In this document: positions 52,575 through 61,154 of the stretch, piece by piece | How the letters are laid out: every line of letters begins with the position of its first letter | Position numbering within the stretch: position 1 is the stretch's first letter | DNA from: Arthrobacter sp. MYb23 | GTDB taxonomy: Bacteria; Actinomycetota; Actinomycetes; Actinomycetales; Micrococcaceae | NCBI RefSeq assembly: GCF_002979775.1 | Contig: NZ_PCPR01000008.1 | Location: 1-64,000, forward strand | DNA length: 64,000 nt | Reading direction: 5' to 3' | Notes under the pieces: generated by a model | Database searches by the model: none | Seen by the model: only the letters and a program-made list of their open reading frames with translations | Told to the model about the DNA's origin: nothing | Made by a program: the position numbers and the translations under genes

Positions 52575-53471
52575 GTGGAACTGCGGCAAATTGAGGCCTT
52601 CCTGGCTGTGGCCGAAGAACTTCACTTCGGCCGCGCGGCAGAGCGGCTCCTGATGGCGCAGTCACCCCTGAGCCAGACCATCAAGAAGCTTGAAAAGAGC
52701 TTGGGAGCAGCACTGTTCGAGCGCAACACCCGGTCTGTCACGCTGACGGCAGCCGGCCATTCACTGCTGCCCCACGCCAGGAGAATCCTCGACGAAGTGG
52801 ACCTGGCCCGCCGGGCAGTGAACGCCGGCACCGGGACCGTTTACGGCAAGCTCGCCATTGGCTTTTCCGGGGCGTTGAACCACACCACGCTTCCCCCTCT
52901 GGCGCGCGCTCTCCGCCAGCATTACCCACAGCTGGAGGTGACACTCCACGGTGGGCTGCTGACCCAGGAAGCACTCCATCAGTTAAGCAACAACGTCTTG
53001 GATCTGGCCTTCATTGGCCTCCCGGTCGACTCGCCAACTTTAGCCACCCGCCGGATTGCCACGGAGCGTCTGGGAGTCACGGTTCCTGCGGACCATCCGC
53101 TGGCCGGGCAACCTTCGGTGGAGATGGCAGCTCTCGCGGGCGACCCGTTCATCACCATGCCCGCCGCTCAAGGGTCCACACTGCGGGACGTCACCTTCGC
53201 AGCCTGCGCAGCCGCTGGATTCCGGCCACGCATCAGCCAGGAAGTGGCCGATCCGTACACAGCCCTCTCCTTGGTGGCAGGCGGAGTGGGCATCAGCCTG
53301 ATGCCCGAATCCATCAGGGAAATCATGCCGGCCGCCACCGTCTTCCTCTCCTTGGCAGGGGAGGACGTTCTGCTGTTTTCAGGTCTCGCATGGAACCCGG
53401 AAGCCTCATCGCCAGCCGTCCGCGCAGCGCTCATGTTGGCCGAAGAAGTGCTCCCCACCCCCGCCGACTAG
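52575..53471 (+). CDS. LysR family transcriptional regulator
   Basis: A 298-residue LTTR. Residues 1-60 are the winged helix (LRQIEAFLAVAEELHFGRAAERLLMAQSPLSQTIKKLEKSLGAALFERNTRSVTLT). Residues 90-295 are the substrate-binding domain (LAIGFSGALNHTTLPPLARAL, VVDPYTALSLVAGGVGISLMPES-like). Start GTG at 52575 with SD GGGAGG; the frame extends upstream through the antisense of the IclR gene but without domain content. It precedes the YciI/alcohol dehydrogenase/FAD operon on the same strand and probably activates it. Confidence 0.87.
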   Translation: MELRQIEAFLAVAEELHFGRAAERLLMAQSPLSQTIKKLEKSLGAALFERNTRSVTLTAAGHSLLPHARRILDEVDLARRAVNAGTGTVYGKLAIGFSGALNHTTLPPLARALRQHYPQLEVTLHGGLLTQEALHQLSNNVLDLAFIGLPVDSPTLATRRIATERLGVTVPADHPLAGQPSVEMAALAGDPFITMPAAQGSTLRDVTFAACAAAGFRPRISQEVADPYTALSLVAGGVGISLMPESIREIMPAATVFLSLAGEDVLLFSGLAWNPEASSPAVRAALMLAEEVLPTPAD

Positions 53472-53473
53472 CC

Positions 53474-53496
53474 ACTATGTACTTGCTGCACATAGT
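53474..53496. promoter_or_regulatory. Inverted repeat upstream of the YciI operon, LysR-site candidate
   Basis: ACTATGT (53474-53480) and ACATAGT (53490-53496) are 9 bases apart, and the surrounding AT-rich stretch is unusual for this genome. Dyad spacing is in the range of LysR activation sites; it is about 85 bases from the YciI start. Confidence 0.4.
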
Positions 53497-53579
53497 TATA
53501 GACCAACTAAGTATTGGACAACACCTAATAGCTTGCCCAGCATTGAGGAAAGCCCCCACTCACTGAAGAGGACAACCTC

Positions 53580-53897
53580 ATGGCCACTTTCGCTGTCACC
53601 TATGCCTACTCCCCCGCAACATCCACCAGCCGGGATACGGTCCGCCCGTCTCACGTTGAGTTCCTCAAAGCCCAGTTCGACGGCGGTCGCCTCCTGAAAA
53701 GCGGACCCTTCGGCCCCGAAGAAACTCCCGGTGCGTTGCTGATCATCGCCGGCGATACCAAAGCGGACGTCGAAGCCCTCATGGACCAGGATCCGTTCCA
53801 GCAGGCCGGACTCATCCAGGAACGGACCGTGCGCCAGTGGAACATCTTCTTTGGCGCCGAGGCCGATGTTTCAGCTGCGCCGGCCGTTCAGAACTGA
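53580..53897 (+). CDS. YciI family protein
   Basis: A 105-residue ferredoxin-like alpha/beta barrel monomer. Family pattern: FAVTYAYSP...RPSHVEFLKAQFDGGRLLKSGPF (conserved His and Gly-Pro), LLIIAGDTKADVEALMDQDPFQQAGLI (Asp/Pro-Phe), and RQWNIFFG. YciI-like proteins are small dimers, some acting as chloromuconolactone-type dehalogenases or auxiliary isomerases. It lies 9 bases before the zinc dehydrogenase gene and is first in that operon, so it may act on the same substrate. Confidence 0.85.
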   Translation: MATFAVTYAYSPATSTSRDTVRPSHVEFLKAQFDGGRLLKSGPFGPEETPGALLIIAGDTKADVEALMDQDPFQQAGLIQERTVRQWNIFFGAEADVSAAPAVQN

Positions 53898-53906
53898 GGT
53901 CCAGGA

Positions 53907-54956
53907 ATGCTCTCCGCGGTCACCGTCTCCAAAGAAACCATTGAATTCCGGAACTCCCCGGAGCCAAGCCTTCAACCGGGCCACGCCCTGGTCCGGGTCC
54001 ACAACGTCACTCTCTGCGGCACCGATCTCCACATCTGGGAAGACGACTACCCTACGGACCTGCCCCTCATCCAGGGTCACGAATTCTCCGGGATCGTGGA
54101 GGCACTCACCCACGGAGAGAATCACGGCATCAGCATCGGCGACCGCGTGGCCGTCAACCCCATCATTTACTGCGGCGAGTGCCGCCCATGCCTGACGGGC
54201 CGCTATAACGTCTGCCAGAACGTGGGCTGCCTGGGGTGCTACTCGGACGGGGCACTCAGTGAGTTGATCAGCGTTCCCCTGGACAAGCTCTGTCCAGTGC
54301 CGGACGGACTTCCGTTGGATATGGCAGCCATGGGAGAACCAGCATCCATCGCCATGCAGGCAGTCAATCGTGGCCGGCCTAAGGCAGGGGAAACCGCACT
54401 GGTGCTGGGCAGCGGTCCCATCGGTTTGTTAGCCACCTTGTATCTGACAGAGCTGGGAGTCACCGTGGTCTGCGCCGACACCGAGCAGCACCGGCTGGAC
54501 CTCGCCGTCGAGTTCGGCGCCACGGACACTTTGCTGGTGGCCCCCGGGAGCGACTTCCCGGATGCACATCAGGGACCTCGGCTGGAGGCTCTCACCGAGG
54601 GCTACGGGCCGCAGCTGGTCATTGAGGCCACAGGTGTTCCGTCGTCTTTGGAGAATGCCATCCGGATTGTGGCCAGTGCCGGGAGGATTGTCCAAGTGGG
54701 CATTTCCCCCAGGCAGGCCAACGTCTCCATGAAGGACATCCCCTACAAGGAGCTGGACATCATGGGAAGCCGGATGAGCCTGAACCTCATCCCGGACGGC
54801 CTTGCCCTGCTGGCCCGGCACCCGGAGAAGGCAAGCGCCCTCATGACCCACCGCTTCGCCTTCGCGGACTTGCAACAGGCATACCGCCTGATGCAGGGAC
54901 GCACGGAGAAGATCGGCAAGATCCTTATCGAGATGCCGGCAGGAACCCCCGAATGA
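53907..54956 (+). CDS. Zinc-dependent medium-chain dehydrogenase (sorbitol/threonine type)
   Basis: A 349-residue MDR enzyme. Catalytic zinc site in TLCGTDLHIWE and GHEFSGIVE; structural zinc ligands in CGECRPCLTGRYNVC; Rossmann segment ALVLGSGPIGLLATLYL. Relatives oxidise polyols, threonine or 2,3-butanediol. It overlaps the following FAD dehydrogenase by ATGA, which ties an alcohol oxidation to a flavin-dependent desaturation. Substrate not assigned. Confidence 0.88.
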   Translation: MLSAVTVSKETIEFRNSPEPSLQPGHALVRVHNVTLCGTDLHIWEDDYPTDLPLIQGHEFSGIVEALTHGENHGISIGDRVAVNPIIYCGECRPCLTGRYNVCQNVGCLGCYSDGALSELISVPLDKLCPVPDGLPLDMAAMGEPASIAMQAVNRGRPKAGETALVLGSGPIGLLATLYLTELGVTVVCADTEQHRLDLAVEFGATDTLLVAPGSDFPDAHQGPRLEALTEGYGPQLVIEATGVPSSLENAIRIVASAGRIVQVGISPRQANVSMKDIPYKELDIMGSRMSLNLIPDGLALLARHPEKASALMTHRFAFADLQQAYRLMQGRTEKIGKILIEMPAGTPE

Positions 54957-56578
54957 GCACCCCCATCCTCACCGCAGCCGAGCAACTCCAGGCGAGCTAC
55001 GACGTCGTAATCATGGGCAGTGGCGCGGCAGGGCTGGTGGCTGCCGTCCGCTCGGCCGACGCCGGTCTCAGCGTTTTGGTTGTAGAGAAGGCTGCCCTGC
55101 TGGGTGGCACCACGGCGGCTGGGGGCGGCGTGATGTGGGCGCCGAACAACCACCTCGCCAAGGCTGCCGGGTACCAGGACAGCCATGCCGACGGCGTCGC
55201 TTACCTTTCCGAGGCCGCCGGGCATGTGATGACGGCTGAGGAGATTGAATGGTACGTCGCCACGGCGCCGCGGGCCGTGGAATTCCTCAACTGGAACACG
55301 AAAGTTTCCATGGTTCCGATCGCCCGTCCGGATTACCACATGGAGTGGAAGGGATCCGCGGATGGTGGCAGGGGCCTGGACAACAACGCGTTCGATCCCC
55401 AGGATTATCCGGGCCTTTCGGAACTGATCCGGCCGTCGTCCTATTTCCCGCTGCTCACTATGACCGAGCGCGACGAACTCAATGGCCGCGCCGCCGATCC
55501 GTTGCTGTTGAAGCGCCGGGCCTCCGCAGGGATCAGGACCATGGGCGGTGCACTGGTGGGCAGCCTTGTTGCGAGCGCCTTGGATCGTGGAGTTCACATC
55601 GTTGCGTCCAGTCCTGTGGAGGACTTGTCGCCGTCCGGCACCGGATGGAACGTACGTCTCGGCGGCGGCGCCGGAGCGCACGTGGCCGCGACCGCCGTCG
55701 TCCTCGCCTCCGGCGGGTTCGAATGGAACGCGCGGCTCCGCAGCGCGTTCCTGCCGTATCCGGTGACGCCCATCAGTGCTCCGTCCAACGAGGGCGACGG
55801 CCTGGAGCTGGGGCTTAAAGCCGGGGCGGCTGTGGAGGACATGTCCGCCGTGTGGGGCGTTCCGGTCATATCGACGGCGGCTCATCAGTACGACGGGCAG
55901 CGCTCAGGCCGCATGGGAAATGTCGAGATGACGCTGCCTGGGTCCATCACCGTGAACAGCGACGGGAAGCGTTTCGTGAACGAAGCCCTCAACTATCACG
56001 ACGCCAGCCGGGTCTTCGCGTCCATCAACCCGCATACGGGCAGGCAACAGAACAACCCCGCATGGCTGGTGTTCGACTCCAACTACTTAGCAAAGTACCC
56101 CGTGGCGGGCTCCACTCCGGGCTTGGCAGCCGAGTGGATGGTGTCCGCGCCGAGCCTTGAACTGTTGGCACTGGATCTGGGCATCAACCCTGCCGGGCTA
56201 GAGGCCACGGTTGCCCGGTTCAACGCCGACGCTGCCCTCGGTGTGGACACGGAGTTCGGACGCGGCGCCACTCCGCAGGACCGTTTTCTGGGCGATGCCG
56301 GCAACACACCCAACCCATGTTTGGCGCCTCTGCTTGCTGCTCCGTTCTACGCCGTCCCCATCCATGCCGGGGTACTGGGGACGTCGGGCGGTCTGGCCAC
56401 TGACGTCAACGGGCGGGTGCTTGACCACCGGCGCTCTCCCATCCCGGGGCTCTACGCTGCAGGCAATGTTTCTGCCGGCGTGTTCCGCAATAATTACCCC
56501 GGCGGCGGTGCCACGTTGGGCTCGGCGATCACGCGGGCTTTCGCCGTTGGGGAAGACCTGGCCTGTCGGCTCACGTAG
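54953..56578 (+). CDS. FAD-dependent dehydrogenase, ketosteroid-dehydrogenase/fumarate-reductase type
   Basis: A 541-residue FAD_binding_2 enzyme. DVVIMGSGAAGLVAAVRSADAG is the FAD Rossmann loop; VEKAALLGGTTAAGGGVMWAPNNH is the second FAD contact; GLYAAGNVSAGVFRNNYPGGGATLGSAITRAFAVGEDL closes the fold. It is a second member of the family in the region (the other is at 43810-45570), so two desaturation or reduction steps are implied. ATGA start overlap. A perfect 12-bp hairpin follows the stop. Confidence 0.85.
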   Translation: MSTPILTAAEQLQASYDVVIMGSGAAGLVAAVRSADAGLSVLVVEKAALLGGTTAAGGGVMWAPNNHLAKAAGYQDSHADGVAYLSEAAGHVMTAEEIEWYVATAPRAVEFLNWNTKVSMVPIARPDYHMEWKGSADGGRGLDNNAFDPQDYPGLSELIRPSSYFPLLTMTERDELNGRAADPLLLKRRASAGIRTMGGALVGSLVASALDRGVHIVASSPVEDLSPSGTGWNVRLGGGAGAHVAATAVVLASGGFEWNARLRSAFLPYPVTPISAPSNEGDGLELGLKAGAAVEDMSAVWGVPVISTAAHQYDGQRSGRMGNVEMTLPGSITVNSDGKRFVNEALNYHDASRVFASINPHTGRQQNNPAWLVFDSNYLAKYPVAGSTPGLAAEWMVSAPSLELLALDLGINPAGLEATVARFNADAALGVDTEFGRGATPQDRFLGDAGNTPNPCLAPLLAAPFYAVPIHAGVLGTSGGLATDVNGRVLDHRRSPIPGLYAAGNVSAGVFRNNYPGGGATLGSAITRAFAVGEDLACRLT

Positions 56579-56600
56579 CCGCATCTTGCGGGGAGATACA

Positions 56601-56629
56601 CGCTCGACGGCGACTACCGCCGTCGAGCG
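56601..56629 (+). terminator. Terminator of the FAD/ADH operon
   Basis: CGCTCGACGGCG (56601-56612), loop ACTAC, CGCCGTCGAGCG (56618-56629): perfect 12-bp stem 23 bases after the stop. Confidence 0.75.
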
Positions 56630-56632
56630 TTC

Positions 56633-56749
56633 GCGTTGCGAGGCCTACTCTGCGCGCTATTCGACAACAGGGCCCACGCCGTCCGGGTTCCCTGACTGAG
56701 CTTGCGAAGTAAGGGAGGCGGCGGGGATGCAAAGCGGGCCCCACAACGG
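56633..56749. repeat. 117-bp dispersed repeat, family 3, copy B
   Basis: Same length and near-identical to 43690-43806. It again lies between convergent genes and ends six bases before the stop of the amidotransferase gene. Confidence 0.85.
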
Positions 56750-56754
56750 GTGGG

Positions 56755-57486
56755 CTAGCGGGCGTAGAGCTCAGTGAAGTTCCTGAGCACCCGCATGGGC
56801 TCCGTAACGGATGACCGCCGGGCGGCGGCGATGAGCTCGTCGGCCGTATGGGGCGGGAAATAGCCGGAGTTCTTGTAAATGTTGATGCGGGTGATCAGGC
56901 CGTCGGCGTCCAACTCGGGGTGGAACTGAGTGGCATAGAGGTTGTTCTTGATCCGGAACATGTGGACCGGGCACGCAGCCGAACTGGCCAGCAGCACCGC
57001 ATGCTCGGGAAGTTCGCTGCACGCCTCTTTGTGCCCAACGAAGGCTTCGAACGAGCGCGGGACACCTCGAAGCATGGGATCGAGCCCGCCCTCGGTGGTC
57101 AACGTGATCTCAGTCGGTCCCACTGCTTCGCCGAATTGACGATCTATCACGGCACCCTGGTGCACGCCCAATGTGCCGACGCCGTAGCAGGCGCCCAGGA
57201 ACGGGAAATCCTCGGCCACGATCCGATCCAGCAGCGATGAGAGTTCCGTCTCAACACGGATCTGGTCTGGGCTCTTCTCCTCGGCAGGATCGCTGGAGGT
57301 GTAAGGGCTGCCGCCGACGATCACACCGGAATAGTCCGACAGTTCCAGGTCCGGCAAAGGCCCGGATTCCAGCCGTACACGGACCAACTCTTCCGGTTTC
57401 AAGCCGCAGTACCGGAGGTAGGCCTGGTACTCGTCATCGGCTGCGGCGTCTTCGGCCCGGGTGGCCAGCAAGAGAAAGGGCTTCAC
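56755..57486 (-). CDS. Class I glutamine amidotransferase (GMP-synthase-like)
   Basis: A 243-residue stand-alone GATase1. Catalytic triad visible: Cys100 in FPFLGACYGVGTLG, and His189/Glu191 in ATQFHPELDADGL. The SDYSGVIVGGSPYT segment (oxyanion region) agrees with GuaA-like type 1 amidotransferases. The typical nucleophile elbow is GxCxG; here it is GACYG, intact. The GTG at 57486 is chosen because the domain begins MKPFLLLATRAED there; the frame extends 47 codons upstream over the divergent promoter. Partner synthetase unknown. Divergent from the MFS gene. Confidence 0.83.
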   Translation of the reverse strand: MKPFLLLATRAEDAAADDEYQAYLRYCGLKPEELVRVRLESGPLPDLELSDYSGVIVGGSPYTSSDPAEEKSPDQIRVETELSSLLDRIVAEDFPFLGACYGVGTLGVHQGAVIDRQFGEAVGPTEITLTTEGGLDPMLRGVPRSFEAFVGHKEACSELPEHAVLLASSAACPVHMFRIKNNLYATQFHPELDADGLITRINIYKNSGYFPPHTADELIAAARRSSVTEPMRVLRNFTELYAR

Positions 57487-57630
57487 AGGCCCAGTCTGCG
57501 GGAGGAATGACTGAGGGACAAAGTGTGTTGCCAACCGGAGGGGGTTTCTGACAGAGACTCCCTCGCATCGCCGTGGCTGCATAACGTTGTAGGAACCCCC
57601 ATGAACTAACTCATTCCAGAGGAGCAATCT

Positions 57631-58872
57631 TTGAAGCAGGACCCCGCGGTCGTCGGAACGCCATCACCCGAGGCGTCGCGCGCTGCAACGCAGCAACCGA
57701 AGAAGATCCCGTGGGGCGGCCTGTTGGTGTTGGCGGCTGCCGGCTTCACCGCAGTAACCACAGAACTCCTGCCGTCGGGTCTGCTCCCCCAAATCAGCCG
57801 TGATCTGGGTGTGGACGAATCTGCCGTGGGTTCTCTGACTGCGGTCTATGCTGCGATCATCGTCTTTACCGCCCTGCCGCTTTCCCGGTTCCTCGCAGGA
57901 CGGGTTCCCCGCAAGACCCTGCTGATCGCCACCGTGCTGGCTTTTGCGCTCAGCAACGTCCTCCTTGCCATGAGTCCGGCACTGGGCTGGGCCATCGGGG
58001 CGCGACTCCTTGGCGGCATCGCCCACGGCATGTTGTGGTCCAGCATGGCGCCATATGTGGCCCGTATCGTTCCCGCTCATTCCGTGGGCAAAGCCATGGC
58101 TGTGGTCTTCAGCGGCAACAGCATCGCATTGGCCGTTGGCGCCCCTATCGGAACGTTGATGGGTTCCCTCATGACTTGGCGGGCCTCGTTCCTGGTCTTG
58201 GCGGGAGTTGGTGTCCTGTTGGCTGCACTGGCTTTCTGGCTTCTCCCCGGCGCCCATGACCAAGCCAGCCAAAAGACCCCTTCCCTCCGGGCAGCCATGA
58301 AACTGCCGGGCGTCGTAGCCATCGCCATCGCATGGCCTCTCTTGTTGCTGGCCCATTTCACGCTGTTCACCTACGTAGCGCCGTTCCTCCTCGCTTCAGG
58401 ATTGCCGGAATCCGCCACGAGTCTCTCCCTGTCCGTGGTGGGAATTGCCAGCCTGGTGGGTATCTGGATTGCCGGCATGACCGCTGACTCCCGCCCGCGC
58501 ACCTCGGTGATTGCCGCCGTCGTACTCTTGACGCTGGCGTTCGCCTTGCTTCCTGCACTGGGCGGCACCTGGGTGGGTGCGTTCGGACTGATGACGCTGT
58601 GGGGCATCGCTTTCGGCGCGGTGGGTATCTACAACCAGGCCGCGATTCTCAGAGCCGGCGGCGAGCACAAAGATGCTGCCAACGGTCTCACTGTGGTGAC
58701 CATCCAGCTGGGGATCGCCGTCGGTGCTGTGTACGGCGCGTTCGCCCTCACCACCGTGGGCGCCCAATTGGTGCCTCTGGCCGCTGCCTTGCCCACGGCG
58801 ATTGCCTTGGTGATCATCATCGCCAGCCGCCGCGGAGGCTACCCGGCCGGGCCCCGGGAGAAGCGCCGTTAA
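57631..58872 (+). CDS. MFS transporter (DHA1/AraJ-like exporter)
   Basis: A 413-residue twelve-helix MFS protein. GFTAVTTELLPSGLLPQISRDLGVDESAVGSLTAVYA and FLAGRVPRKTLLIATVLAFALSN (motif A-like) with GNSIALAVGAPIGTLMGSLMTWRASF (motif C, antiporter signature) point to a drug or sugar exporter. TTG start at 57631 with SD AGAGGAG. No regulator is adjacent except the divergent amidotransferase gene. Substrate unknown. Confidence 0.85.
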   Translation: MKQDPAVVGTPSPEASRAATQQPKKIPWGGLLVLAAAGFTAVTTELLPSGLLPQISRDLGVDESAVGSLTAVYAAIIVFTALPLSRFLAGRVPRKTLLIATVLAFALSNVLLAMSPALGWAIGARLLGGIAHGMLWSSMAPYVARIVPAHSVGKAMAVVFSGNSIALAVGAPIGTLMGSLMTWRASFLVLAGVGVLLAALAFWLLPGAHDQASQKTPSLRAAMKLPGVVAIAIAWPLLLLAHFTLFTYVAPFLLASGLPESATSLSLSVVGIASLVGIWIAGMTADSRPRTSVIAAVVLLTLAFALLPALGGTWVGAFGLMTLWGIAFGAVGIYNQAAILRAGGEHKDAANGLTVVTIQLGIAVGAVYGAFALTTVGAQLVPLAAALPTAIALVIIIASRRGGYPAGPREKRR

Positions 58873-58921
58873 CATCCCCGAAACATGCCAGTGACGTGAT
58901 CTTCACGAACGGGGGATTTCT

Positions 58922-58937
58922 GTAACTTACCTGCAAC
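58922..58937 (+). promoter_or_regulatory. GlnR-type box upstream of the ammonium transporter
   Basis: GTAAC-N6-GCAAC matches the actinobacterial GlnR half-site pair GTNAC-N6-GNAAC exactly. It is 76 bases before the GTG start. A degenerate second region (GAAACATGCCAGTGAC) lies about 40 bases further upstream. Confidence 0.5.
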
Positions 58938-59012
58938 TTAGCTCTTCTGAGTCGGAAACATAGCTCACCGAATATTGATCGGGGGGTTCGACTCAATGAG
59001 AAGGGAACGCAG

Positions 59013-60338
59013 GTGGAGATCTCTGCGCAACACGTCTGGATGATGTTGTCGGCGGCAATGGTGCTGTTCATGACCCCCGGCCTCGGCCTGTTCTACGGTG
59101 GCATGACCCGCGCCAAAGCAGCGCTCAACATGATCATGATGAGCTTCATCTCGGCGGGCATCGTCGGTGTGGTGTGGGTCCTGTGGGGCTACTCCATGAC
59201 CACCGGCGACGGCTTCCTGGGCCTGTTCGGTAACCCCTTTGCACACTTCGGCCTGCAGGATCTGATTGGTTCGCCCGATCTCATCAAGGCAGGCTTCGCT
59301 GCCACGTTCGCCATCATCACGGTGGCCCTTATCAGCGGGGCCATTGCCGACCGCGCCAAGTTCGGCGCCTGGGCAGTGTTCGTACCGATCTGGATCACCG
59401 TGGTGTACTGCCCGCTGGCCTACATGATCTGGGGCGGTGGCCTCATGAGCGCCGGTGGTGCCGTTACTCAAATCTTTGGCCAGGTCATCGACTTCGCCGG
59501 TGGCGCAGTGGTTGAGGTCAGTTCCGGAACCGCCGCTTTCGTCCTCGCATTGATCGTGGGAAAGCGTCACGGATTCGCCAAAGACCCCAACCACCGCCCG
59601 CACAACGTCCCGTTCATCATGATCGGCGCCGCCATTCTCTGGTTCGGCTGGTTCGGATTCAACGGCGGCGCAGCAACCACCGCCGAGCAAGCCGGGCTCA
59701 TCTGGATCAACACTCTGGTCACACCGGCGGCCGCGATGCTGAGCTGGCTTGTTGTGGAGAAAGTCCGTCACGGGCACCCCACATCGCTGGGTGCGGCATC
59801 CGGCGTCGTGGCCGGCCTGGTTGCCATCACACCTTCCTGCGCCAACATCAGCCCGCTCGCTGCCCTCGGCCTTGGTCTCGTCGCTGGCGCCGCCTGCGCC
59901 GTGTTCGTTGACCTGAAGTACAAGTTCGGCTTCGACGACTCCTTGGACGTGGTGGGCGTGCACTTCGGCGCCGGCGTCATCGGCACGCTCTCCTTGGGCT
60001 TCATCGCCTTCCCCACCGAGGGCACGGCCGGCGGCCTCCTTTACGGTGGCGGCCCTCAGCAGCTCATTGCCCAGACGGTTGCCGTGCTGATCACCATCGC
60101 CCTGTCCGGTTTGGGCACGCTGGTGATTGGCCGGATCATTCACAAGACCATCGGCTTCCGGGTCCCCTTGGAGCACGAAGTCACCGGCGTGGACCTCACC
60201 CAGCACGCCGAGTCCGCCTACGAATTCGGCCTCACCGCCCACGGCCACTTCCGTCAGCAGCAGGCACACCTCTCAGCCATGATCTCGCGGAAGCCCGCCC
60301 CAGCTGCCCCCGAGGCCAAGGAAGACAGCTTCGCCTAA
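59013..60338 (+). CDS. amt: Ammonium transporter (Amt/Mep/Rh family) with Glu at the first twin-His position
   Basis: A 441-residue eleven-helix transporter: MTPGLGLFYGGMTRAKAALNMIMMS, the Phe-gate region, and FGWFGFNGGAATTAEQAG. In the pore, the first twin His (E. coli AmtB His168, VVH context) is replaced by Glu168 (GGAVVEVSSGTA), while the second is kept as His317 (VVGVHFGAGVIG). The same swap occurs in yeast Mep1/Mep3. The cytoplasmic tail (about 50 residues) ends Pro/Ala-rich. Start GTG with AAGGGA. A GlnR box lies upstream; no glnK or glnD follows, unlike many amt operons. Confidence 0.93.
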   Translation: MEISAQHVWMMLSAAMVLFMTPGLGLFYGGMTRAKAALNMIMMSFISAGIVGVVWVLWGYSMTTGDGFLGLFGNPFAHFGLQDLIGSPDLIKAGFAATFAIITVALISGAIADRAKFGAWAVFVPIWITVVYCPLAYMIWGGGLMSAGGAVTQIFGQVIDFAGGAVVEVSSGTAAFVLALIVGKRHGFAKDPNHRPHNVPFIMIGAAILWFGWFGFNGGAATTAEQAGLIWINTLVTPAAAMLSWLVVEKVRHGHPTSLGAASGVVAGLVAITPSCANISPLAALGLGLVAGAACAVFVDLKYKFGFDDSLDVVGVHFGAGVIGTLSLGFIAFPTEGTAGGLLYGGGPQQLIAQTVAVLITIALSGLGTLVIGRIIHKTIGFRVPLEHEVTGVDLTQHAESAYEFGLTAHGHFRQQQAHLSAMISRKPAPAAPEAKEDSFA

Positions 60339-60354
60339 AGCCTCACACGCAGAA

Positions 60355-60396
60355 CAGCAGCCGACGGCGGAACCCGGGTTTCTCCGTCGGCTGCTG
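60355..60396 (+). terminator. Terminator of amt
   Basis: CAGCAGCCGACGG (60355-60367) pairs with CCGTCGGCTGCTG (60384-60396), then TTTGTG, 17 bases past the stop. Confidence 0.8.
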
Positions 60397-60410
60397 TTTG
60401 TGCCGTCTTA

Positions 60411-60476
60411 CCCAAGTAGGTCGCAGTTCAGGCCGTTTTGAGCGCTCAAAACGGCCTGAACTGCTATTTAGTTGGG
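60411..60476. repeat. 66-bp palindromic repeat, family 1, copy C
   Basis: CCCAAGTAGGTCGCAGTTCA ... AGCGCT ... TGAACTGC...AGTTGGG; same 66-base length and layout as copies A and B, with different middle bases that still pair (GGCCGTTTTG / CAAAACGGCC): compensatory change. Its right end forms the Pro-Asn-TAA end of the DUF1992 gene. Confidence 0.85.
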
Positions 60477-61073
60477 TTGCCCGGAGCCGTTCCAGAGGCG
60501 CTGCCACCACGTTCGCCTGGCTTCTGGTGCGGGTTCCGGATCCGGCGGGGATGCAGCAGCCCGGCGCCCGCGCCATCGTTCCAGCTCTGCCTCAACGTCC
60601 CGGAGCTTGGTGACCACGGGTGGGCCACCTTGAAGTTGCCGGCGGGCCTCGATAACCCGTTTGTTGAAGTCTTCGAGGATGTCCCGGGCTTGTTTCTCGG
60701 CGTACTGCTGGTCCAGCTTGGCGTCGAGCTCCGAGTCCTCGATCCGCAGCAAAATGGCGGGCGGTCCCATCCCACTGAGCCGTTCACGCTGAATAAGCCC
60801 CTTGACCCACCAGTCGGGATCATAGTGCTCCCCCAATCCGGGGATTGGCTTGCCGGCGTACTTCAGGTTGTCGAACTTGCCTTGTTTCTGGGCGTCCCTG
60901 ATGAGGTACTCAACCCGAGCTGCGTCGTCTACTTTCCGGCGCTTCTCGCGTTCTTGGGCATCCGCGGCCTCGAGTTCTGCATCTTCCTCGGCGTTCCCAC
61001 CCCAGGACCGCACGGCCCGCAGCTCCGCACCCCGCTCGAGTTTCCGTCTGAAGGCGTTGTTCTCGGCGCTCAC
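60468..61073 (-). CDS. DUF1992 (DnaJ-homologue subfamily C28-like) protein
   Basis: A 201-residue soluble protein. The DUF1992 core is VEYLIRDAQKQGKFDNLKYAGKPIPGLGEHYDPDWWVKGLIQRERLSGMGPPAILLR (about 55-110), followed by a coiled-coil-like stretch (EDSELDAKLDQQYAEKQARDILEDFNKRVIEARRQLQ). No J domain. GTG start at 61073 with GGAGG upstream. The last residues (SGQPN) lie in the family 1 repeat. Function unknown in bacteria. Confidence 0.85.
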   Translation of the reverse strand: MSAENNAFRRKLERGAELRAVRSWGGNAEEDAELEAADAQEREKRRKVDDAARVEYLIRDAQKQGKFDNLKYAGKPIPGLGEHYDPDWWVKGLIQRERLSGMGPPAILLRIEDSELDAKLDQQYAEKQARDILEDFNKRVIEARRQLQGGPPVVTKLRDVEAELERWRGRRAAASPPDPEPAPEARRTWWQRLWNGSGQPN

Positions 61074-61154
61074 GTTCCCGCCACCTCCTCACACGGCAGC
61101 CCTCGCCTGCCGGACATCGTGGTTTCTGAATCCAGTATTACGCACGCTGCTCTT

